Assembly: GCA_000751295.2 (NCBI GenBank)
Contig: CCMO02000001.1
Location: 5,176,951-5,240,950 of the forward strand
DNA length: 64,000 bases
Direction of reading: 5' to 3'
Origin: a bacterium YEK0313
GTDB taxonomy: Bacteria; Pseudomonadota; Alphaproteobacteria; Rhizobiales; Phreatobacteraceae
A model generated the notes under the pieces. That model was not told the DNA's origin, searched no databases, and was given only the letters and a program-made list of their open reading frames with translations. The position numbers and the translations under genes are program-made. Shown piece after piece: positions 59,001-64,000 of the stretch. Numbering within the stretch: the stretch's first letter is position 1; every line of letters begins with the position of its first letter.

Positions 59001-60775
59001 ATGCCGACATGATCCAGATCAAGATGGCGCAGGGCGCCAAGCCCGGCGAAGGCGGCCAGCTGCCCGGCCACAAGGTCGACGCGGTGATCGCCAAGGTTCG
59101 GCATTCGACGCCGGGCGTCGGCCTCATCTCGCCGCCGCCGCACCACGACATCTATTCGATCGAGGACCTGGCGCAACTCATCTACGACCTGAAGAACGTC
59201 AACCCGGCCGCCGACATCTCGGTGAAGCTGGTGTCGGAAGTCGGCGTCGGCACGGTCGCGGCAGGCGTCGCCAAGGCACGCGCCGACCACGTCACCATTT
59301 CCGGCTTCGAGGGCGGCACCGGCGCCTCGCCGCTGACCTCGATCAAGCATGCCGGCAGCCCCTGGGAGATCGGCCTTGCCGAGACCCATCAGACGCTGGT
59401 GCTGAACCGGCTGCGCTCGCGCATTTCGGTGCAGGTCGACGGCGGCCTCAGGACCGGCCGCGACGTCGTCATCGGCGCCCTACTCGGCGCCGACGAGTTC
59501 GGCTTCGCCACCGCGCCGCTGATCGCCGCCGGCTGCATCATGATGCGCAAGTGCCATCTCAACACCTGCCCGGTGGGCGTCGCCACCCAGGACCCGGTGT
59601 TGCGCAAGCGCTTCCGCGGCCAGCCCGAACATGTCGTCAACTACTTCTTCTTCGTTGCCGAGGAGGTGCGCGAGCTGATGGCCGCCATGGGCTACCGCAC
59701 CTTCGACGAGATGGTCGGCCAGATGCAGATGCTCGACCGCCGCGCCGTGGTCGCCCACGGCAAGGCGCAGGGCCTCGACTTCTCGCGGCTGTTCCACAAG
59801 CCCGACGTGCCCGACACGGTCGGCGTGCGCCGGCTCGAGGACCAGAACCACCATCTGGAGGCGGTGCTCGACCGCAAGCTCATCGCCGAGGCCACGCCGG
59901 CCATCGCCGAGGGCAAGCCGGTCCGCATCGAGACCGCGATCACCAGCGTCAACCGCTCGACCGGGGCCATGCTGTCGGGCGCCATCGCCGCCGCCCACGG
60001 CAGTGCCGGCCTGCCGGACGACACCGTGCATGTGAAGCTGAAGGGCACGGCCGGCCAGAGCTTCGGCGCCTGGCTCGCCCGCGGCGTCACCATGGAGCTG
60101 GAGGGCGAAGCCAACGACTATGTCGGCAAGGGCCTGTCCGGCGGACGCATCGCCATCTATCCGGCGAAGGAAGCCGTCGACCTCGATGTCGACAACTCGA
60201 TCATCGTCGGCAACACCGTGCTCTACGGCGCGATTGACGGCGAATGCTATTTCCGCGGCGTCGCCGGCGAGCGCTTCGCCGTGCGCAATTCGGGCGCCAT
60301 CGCGGTGGTCGAAGGCACCGGCGACCACGGCTGCGAATATATGACCGGCGGCATCGTCGTCGTGCTCGGCCAGACCGGCCGCAACTTCGCGGCCGGCATG
60401 TCCGGTGGCATCGCCTATGTGCTCGACGAGGCCGGCGACTTCGCCTCGCGCTGCAACATGTCGATGGTTGAGCTCGAACACGTGCCGGAGGAGGAGGAAC
60501 TGCTCGCCGAGCACTACCACCAGTCCGGTGGCCTGGAAGGCCACGGCCGGGTGGACGTGATGAGCGACATGACGCGCTTCGACGCCGAGCGCCTGAACCA
60601 GCTCATCACCAATCACGCGCGCTATACCGGCTCGAAACGGGCGCAGGACATTCTGGACCGCTGGTCCGAGATGCTGCCCAAGTTCCGCAAGGTTATGCCG
60701 GTCGAATATCGCCGCGCGCTCGCCGAGATGGCCGCGCAGGCCGAACAGCGCCCGCTCGCGCTGGCAGGAGAATGA
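56012..60775 (+). CDS. gltB: Glutamate synthase large (alpha) subunit
   Basis: A 1587-residue enzyme making two glutamates from glutamine and 2-oxoglutarate. Cys58 in DSCGVGFIADMKG is the class II amidotransferase nucleophile, freed by removal of a 57-residue propeptide. The amidase domain includes RFSTNTFPTWSLAHPYRMVA and HNGEINTLRGNVNW. The central and FMN synthase domains follow (GGKSNTGEGGEEPERF; KPGEGGQLPGHKV; GFEGGTGASPLTSIKHAG). The 3Fe-4S cluster loop is CIMMRKCHLNTCPVG. The C-terminal GXGXG domain has GLSGGRIAIYP and GGIVVVLGQTGRNFAAGMSG. Operon with gltD. Confidence 0.97.
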   Translation: MSTQRFGAGMGRGVEARANRTTKTNTATRTKNRSYRLIDAGLPKAQGLYDPTNEKDSCGVGFIADMKGRKSHRIVEDALQILLNLEHRGAVGADPRAGDGAGILVQIPHGFFSKKAAELGFELPEPGHYAVGYIFFPRDPEGQAFVRESIEKVIADEGQVLLGWREVPTDNSSLGYSVKPTEPKHMQLFIGRGADIGSEEEFERRLFVLRKVISNLVYDRNDPKTQGYYPVSLSCRTIVYKGMFLADQLGAYYPDLHDQSFESALALVHQRFSTNTFPTWSLAHPYRMVAHNGEINTLRGNVNWMAARQASVDSELFANDISKLWPISYEGQSDTACFDNALEFLVQGGYSLAHAVMMLVPEAWAGNKLMDEARRAFYEYHAAIMEPWDGPAAIAFTDGRQIGATLDRNGLRPARWFVTKDDRIIMASEMGVLPVPEDQIVRKWRLQPGKMLLVDLEQGRIVSDEEIKAQLAGMNPYKEWLAKSQLILEDLPPVEPRASRTDVPLLDKQQAFGYTQEDTKLLLAPMATTGQEAVGSMGTDTPISALSSKSKLLYTYFKQNFAQVTNPPIDPIREEIVMSLVSFIGPRPNLFDLDGTSRRKRLEVRQPILTNEDLEKIRCIGHREDSFDTKTLDITYPSGKGAGGMAEALQLLCDRAEAAVHGRYNIIILSDRMVGPDRIPIPALLAVAAVHHHLIRKGLRTAAGLVIETGEAREVHHFCCLAGYGAEAINPYLAFETMEEIHARGELPPEVDADEVVKRFIKSIGKGIMKVMSKMGISTYQSYCGAQIFDAVGLSSEFVQRFFTGTATRIEGAGLAEIAEETVRRHTAAFSDDPTLATTLEVGGEYAYRIRGEDHVWSPDTVAALQHAVRGNSQDRYREFSRLINEQAGKLQTIRGLFHIRMAEEVGRKPVPLDEVEPAATIVRRFATGAMSYGSISREAHTTLAIAMNSIGGKSNTGEGGEEPERFKPLPDGRSMRSAIKQVASGRFGVTTEYLVNADMIQIKMAQGAKPGEGGQLPGHKVDAVIAKVRHSTPGVGLISPPPHHDIYSIEDLAQLIYDLKNVNPAADISVKLVSEVGVGTVAAGVAKARADHVTISGFEGGTGASPLTSIKHAGSPWEIGLAETHQTLVLNRLRSRISVQVDGGLRTGRDVVIGALLGADEFGFATAPLIAAGCIMMRKCHLNTCPVGVATQDPVLRKRFRGQPEHVVNYFFFVAEEVRELMAAMGYRTFDEMVGQMQMLDRRAVVAHGKAQGLDFSRLFHKPDVPDTVGVRRLEDQNHHLEAVLDRKLIAEATPAIAEGKPVRIETAITSVNRSTGAMLSGAIAAAHGSAGLPDDTVHVKLKGTAGQSFGAWLARGVTMELEGEANDYVGKGLSGGRIAIYPAKEAVDLDVDNSIIVGNTVLYGAIDGECYFRGVAGERFAVRNSGAIAVVEGTGDHGCEYMTGGIVVVLGQTGRNFAAGMSGGIAYVLDEAGDFASRCNMSMVELEHVPEEEELLAEHYHQSGGLEGHGRVDVMSDMTRFDAERLNQLITNHARYTGSKRAQDILDRWSEMLPKFRKVMPVEYRRALAEMAAQAEQRPLALAGE

Positions 60776-60779
60776 CGAA

Positions 60780-62198
60780 ATGGGAAAGGTAACGGGTTTT
60801 CTCGAGGTCGACCGCCAGGACCGGCGCTATGCGCCGGCCGGCGACCGGATACGCCACTATCGCGAATTCGTCATTCCGCTGAGCGAGGAGACGACGCGCA
60901 GCCAGGCCTCGCGCTGCATGAACTGCGGCATTCCGTTCTGCCACACGGGCTGTCCGGTCAATAACCAGATTCCCGACTGGAACGACCTCGTCTATCAGGG
61001 CAACTGGGAGGAGGCGAGCCAGAACCTCCACTCGACCAACAACTTCCCGGAATTCACCGGGCGCGTCTGCCCGGCCCCGTGCGAGGCCTCGTGCACCCTC
61101 AACATCGAGGACACGCCGGTCACCATCAAGACGATCGAATGCGCCATCGTCGACCGGGCCTGGAGCCACGGCTGGATCAAGCCGATGGCGAGCAGCCGCC
61201 GCACCGGCCGTTCGGTCGCCATCGTCGGGTCCGGCCCGGCCGGCCTCGCCGCGGCCCAGCAACTCGCCCGGGCCGGCCATGACGTGCATGTCTACGAGAA
61301 GCACGCCAAGGCCGGCGGCCTGCTGCGCTACGGCATTCCCGACTTCAAGATGGAAAAGAATCTGATCGATCGCCGCATCCGTCAGATGGAGGCCGAAGGC
61401 GTCGTCTTCCACTACAACAGCCATATCGGCGTCACGACGCCGGTCGACGAGCTCATCGCCGCGCATGACGCGGTGCTCCTGTCCGGCGGCGCCGAGCAGC
61501 CGCGCGACCTGCCGATTCCGGGCCGCGAGCTCGACGGCATCCACTTCGCCATGGACTTCCTGCCGCAGCAGAACCGCCGCGTCTCCAACGAGCCGGTCGG
61601 TTCCAACGAGCCGATCCTGGCCGGCGGCAAGCATGTCGTGGTGATCGGCGGCGGCGATACCGGCTCGGACTGCATCGGCACCTCGGTGCGCCAGGGCGCG
61701 GTCTCGGTGACCCAGCTCGAAATCATGCCGCGCCCGCCGGAAAAGGAGAACAAGGCGCTCTCCTGGCCACTCTGGCCTCTCAAGCTGCGCACCTCGTCGA
61801 GCCACGAGGAGGGCGCGGAGCGCGACTTCGCCGTGCTGACCACCGGCTTCACCGGCACCGGCGGCAAGGTGAGGAAGCTCTCCTGCGTCCGGGTCGACGC
61901 CAAGATGCAGCCGATTCCGGGCACCGAGTTCGAGCTGAAGGCCGACCTCGTCCTGCTCGCCATGGGCTTCGTCAATCCGGTCTACGAGGGGCTTCTGGAA
62001 AGCCTCGGCGTGACGCTCGACCAGCGCAAGAACGTCGCTGCCAACCAGACCGACTACCGGACCTCGGTCGACAAGGTCTATGCCGCCGGCGACATGCGCC
62101 GTGGCCAGTCCCTTGTCGTCTGGGCGATCCGCGAAGGCCGGCAGGCCGCGCATGCCATCGACAAGGACCTGATGGGCACGACTACCCTGCCGCGTTGA
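60780..62198 (+). CDS. gltD: Glutamate synthase small (beta) subunit
   Basis: A 472-residue NADPH-oxidising partner of GltB. The N-terminal 4Fe-4S Cys sets are CMNCGIPFCHTGCP and VCPAPCEASC. The FAD site is VAIVGSGPAGLAAAQQLARA with KAGGLLRYGIPDFKMEK, and the NADPH site is VVVIGGGDTGSDCIGTSVRQ. The end VYAAGDMRRGQSLVVWAIRE is the second FAD contact. It begins four bases after the gltB stop with GGAGAATG upstream, and the operon ends at a strong terminator (62245). Confidence 0.97.
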   Translation: MGKVTGFLEVDRQDRRYAPAGDRIRHYREFVIPLSEETTRSQASRCMNCGIPFCHTGCPVNNQIPDWNDLVYQGNWEEASQNLHSTNNFPEFTGRVCPAPCEASCTLNIEDTPVTIKTIECAIVDRAWSHGWIKPMASSRRTGRSVAIVGSGPAGLAAAQQLARAGHDVHVYEKHAKAGGLLRYGIPDFKMEKNLIDRRIRQMEAEGVVFHYNSHIGVTTPVDELIAAHDAVLLSGGAEQPRDLPIPGRELDGIHFAMDFLPQQNRRVSNEPVGSNEPILAGGKHVVVIGGGDTGSDCIGTSVRQGAVSVTQLEIMPRPPEKENKALSWPLWPLKLRTSSSHEEGAERDFAVLTTGFTGTGGKVRKLSCVRVDAKMQPIPGTEFELKADLVLLAMGFVNPVYEGLLESLGVTLDQRKNVAANQTDYRTSVDKVYAAGDMRRGQSLVVWAIREGRQAAHAIDKDLMGTTTLPR

Positions 62199-62244
62199 GC
62201 GGTGACAGCACCCGCCAGACCTGCATAGACTTGGATCCGTTCGA

Positions 62245-62276
62245 CCGGCCCGCGCCATCAGGCGCGGGCCGGCCTT
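62245..62276 (+). terminator. Rho-independent terminator of gltBD
   Basis: Perfect 12-bp stem CCGGCCCGCGCC / GGCGCGGGCCGG with a four-base loop, followed by CCTTTT, 46 bases after the gltD stop codon. Confidence 0.88.
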
Positions 62277-62306
62277 TTGCGGGCGGTCGATCGGGCAAGG
62301 GAGTTC

Positions 62307-63380
62307 ATGGCGATGTTTTTTGCGAGCGACAACGGCCTCGGTGCCTCCGACAAGGTGATGCGGGCGATCGTCGAGGCCAATGCCGGCCCGCGCCTCGGCT
62401 ACGGCCGCGACGACGCGACGCGCCACGTCGAGCAGCGGCTCTCGGCCCTTTTCGAGCGCGAGGTCGGCGTTTACATGGTCATTACCGGCTCGGCTGCCAA
62501 CGGCCTGGCGCTCTCCACCCTTACCCCGCCCTGGGGCATCGTGCTCTGCCATGACGAGAGCCACGTCATGGAGGACGAGTGCTGCGGGCCGGAATTCTTC
62601 ACCGGCGGCGCCAAGCTCGTCGGCATTCCCGGCGCCGGCGCCAAGATCAGCGCGGCCGCCCTCGAGCGCACATTGAAGAAACTGCCGCGCCGCGTGCCGC
62701 ACAATGCGCCGGCCCATGCTCTGTCGATCACCCAGTCGACCGAATATGGCCTGACCTATTCGGTCGACGAGGTCAAAGCCCTCGCCGGCATCGCCAAGGC
62801 CCATGACCTTGCCGTTCACATGGACGGCGCGCGCTTCGCCAATGCCGTGGCGCGGCTCGGCTGCAGCCCGGCCGAGGTTACCTGGAAGGCCGGCGTCGAC
62901 GTGCTCTCCTTCGGCACTACCAAGGGTGGCGGCCTGGCCTGCGAGGCGATCGTCTTCTTCGACCCGGCCCGCGGTACCGACATGGTGCGCCGGCGCATGC
63001 GAGGCGGCCATCTCCTGTCGAAGCACCGCTTCCTGGCCGCCCAGATGGATGCCTTCCTGGACGGCGGCCATTGGCTGGAGCTCGCCCGGCACGCCAATGC
63101 CGCCGCGAGCCGGCTGGCCGCCGGCCTCAAGGCGGTTCCCGGCGTCAGGGTGCCTTTCACGCCCGAGGCCAACGGCGTGTTTCCGATCCTGCCGCTGCAT
63201 GTCGAGACTGCGCTCAAGGCCGCCGGTGCGGTCTTCTACCCCTGGTCGGACCGCAGCCTGCCCGACGGCATGACCGTCGGCCCCGACGAGGTCATCGTCC
63301 GGCTGATTACCAGCTTCGCCACCACGAATGAGGATGTCGACCGCTTCGTCGCGACCGCCGCCGCGGCCGCCGTGAAATAG
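62307..63380 (+). CDS. Low-specificity L-threonine aldolase-like PLP enzyme
   Basis: A 357-residue fold-type I PLP enzyme cleaving beta-hydroxy amino acids such as threonine to glycine and aldehyde. FASDNGLGASDKVMRAIVEA starts the family. GSAANGLALSTLTPPWG is the cofactor phosphate turn, LAVHMDGARFANAVARLG holds the Asp and Arg contacts, and SFGTTKGGGLACEA carries the PLP lysine. ITQSTEYGLTYSVDEV precedes them. The ATG at 62307 has GGGAG upstream and matches the family start; an in-frame ATG ten codons earlier is unlikely. It stands behind the gltBD terminator and so is separately transcribed. Confidence 0.9.
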   Translation: MAMFFASDNGLGASDKVMRAIVEANAGPRLGYGRDDATRHVEQRLSALFEREVGVYMVITGSAANGLALSTLTPPWGIVLCHDESHVMEDECCGPEFFTGGAKLVGIPGAGAKISAAALERTLKKLPRRVPHNAPAHALSITQSTEYGLTYSVDEVKALAGIAKAHDLAVHMDGARFANAVARLGCSPAEVTWKAGVDVLSFGTTKGGGLACEAIVFFDPARGTDMVRRRMRGGHLLSKHRFLAAQMDAFLDGGHWLELARHANAAASRLAAGLKAVPGVRVPFTPEANGVFPILPLHVETALKAAGAVFYPWSDRSLPDGMTVGPDEVIVRLITSFATTNEDVDRFVATAAAAAVK

Positions 63381-63474
63381 GCCCGCATCCGGAGGGCCTT
63401 GGCGCCCGCCCTGAAATCGCCGTTCTCCTTGCCGAAAGGTTGATAGGGCATTGCAGGGGAAGAGGACGCAGATC

Positions 63475-64000
63475 GTGCGCCAAAGTCTATTCGTGACGGT
63501 CGCGCTGGCCGCATTGGCGGCCGCCGCCGCACCGGCCGGTGCCCAGCCGGCCCGCATCATCGGCCCTCTGGTCGACCCGGCCCCTGGCGTCACCGCCGTC
63601 CAGTTCTGGGACGAATGGGGCCCGCCGCCGCGCTTCCGCGAGCGGCCGGTCTATCGGCCGCGCTATGTCGACCCGGACGACGATGACGACGACGACGATG
63701 TCGGCGCCATCCATCCGAGCCGGGCCGCCTCGATCACCCGGTCGATGGGCTACCGCGTCACCTCCGCGCCCCGGCTGGTCCAGGGCGCCTGGGTCATGGA
63801 TACGATCGACCGGCAGGGCCTGCGTGTGCGCGTGGCGATCGATGCCTTCAGCGGCAGGGCCCGCAGCGTGCGCTATCTCGACTCGCCGGCACCGCGCACG
63901 GCGGCCCGCCCCGAGCCACGCCCGCCGGTGCCGCGCGAGGGCGGTTTCGGTGCGGATTTCGATCAGCCGCAGCCACTGGAGCCGCGCACGGAGCCAGGCT
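63475..64000 (+). CDS. Exported hypothetical protein (3' end outside the window)
   Basis: At least 175 residues, open to the window end. The GTG at 63475 follows AGAGGA; an in-frame TTG eight codons upstream is an alternative. A signal peptide (TVALAALAAAAAPAGA) precedes AQPARIIGPLVDP, a striking acidic tract of eight Asp within DPDDDDDDDDVG (about residues 70-80), a small alpha-beta stretch (SITRSMGYRVTSAPRLVQGA, RVRVAIDAFSGRARSVRYLD) resembling a PepSY-like module, and a Pro-rich tail. Probably periplasmic. No function can be given. Confidence 0.72.
   Translation, partial: MRQSLFVTVALAALAAAAAPAGAQPARIIGPLVDPAPGVTAVQFWDEWGPPPRFRERPVYRPRYVDPDDDDDDDDVGAIHPSRAASITRSMGYRVTSAPRLVQGAWVMDTIDRQGLRVRVAIDAFSGRARSVRYLDSPAPRTAARPEPRPPVPREGGFGADFDQPQPLEPRTEPG

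Noticed and set aside
55967..59389. Minus-strand open frame of about 1140 codons antisense to gltB
   Set aside because: A shadow of the GC-rich gltB frame; the product is Arg/Ala/Asp-rich without recognisable motifs.
60693..63593. Long minus-strand frame antisense to gltD and the aldolase
   Set aside because: It spans two unrelated plus-strand genes and a terminator and has no protein character.

Overview
The window is high-GC DNA from an alphaproteobacterium, most likely a member of the Hyphomicrobiales (Rhizobiales). The evidence is the EipA (DUF1134) and DUF445 proteins, phasins, a Caulobacter-like fliF-fliG-fliH-fliN-flbD flagellar operon, CtrA-type promoter boxes, a host-attachment family protein, and gyrB and gltBD in alphaproteobacterial form. 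I cannot name the genus from sequence alone. No rRNA, tRNA, CRISPR array or insertion sequence was seen.

Layout. 1-1529: 3' end of a PodJ-like Sel1-repeat polarity protein. 1662-4859: a self-sufficient CYP102-type P450-reductase fusion. 5002-6863: two GNAT acetyltransferases and a glyoxalase-like protein. 7000-16591: a carbon-storage region with two phasins, a DUF445 protein, an alpha/beta hydrolase, a wax ester synthase/DGAT carrying a long histone-H1-like Ala-Lys-Pro tail, and a divergent phaC-phaZ pair that resembles the pseudomonad medium-chain-length PHA genes rather than the usual alphaproteobacterial class I system. 16598-23213: envelope and general metabolic genes (coiled-coil protein, eipA, YHS protein, methionine aminopeptidase, VOC protein, 2-hydroxyacid dehydrogenase, nitronate monooxygenase). 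23400-31394: flagellar genes, with the fliF operon on the minus strand and flhA divergent. 31473-36205: small genes, an esterase-like hydrolase, a frameshifted fliK and an FlhB-C-terminal-like gene. 36324-39871: fadD and a cobalt-type nitrile hydratase operon with activator. 39969-40718: an outer-membrane beta-barrel protein.

41129-49286 is an accessory catabolic unit. A seven-gene minus-strand operon encodes a luciferase-like monooxygenase, an SsuABC-type transporter, an SsuE-like flavin reductase, an ACT-domain protein and an aldehyde dehydrogenase. It lies beside a divergent IclR-family regulator and a second flavin reductase. Upstream of the monooxygenase and of the second flavin reductase lies the same three-half-site element, GGAAC-N3-GTTCC-N7-GGAAC in the direction of transcription, which is a strong candidate for the IclR operator.

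49326-64000: gyrB, a host-attachment protein, two MltB-type lytic transglycosylases, a small secreted protein overlapping a broken SGNH-hydrolase fragment, gltB-gltD, a threonine aldolase-like enzyme and the 5' part of a secreted protein cut by the window end.

The observations most worth following are: the WS/DGAT-AAKP fusion with a near-ideal internal ribosome binding site; the class II-like phaC-phaZ locus; the duplicated IclR operator; and the matched CtrA box plus FlbD-type palindrome, with identical spacing, at the fliF and flhA promoters.
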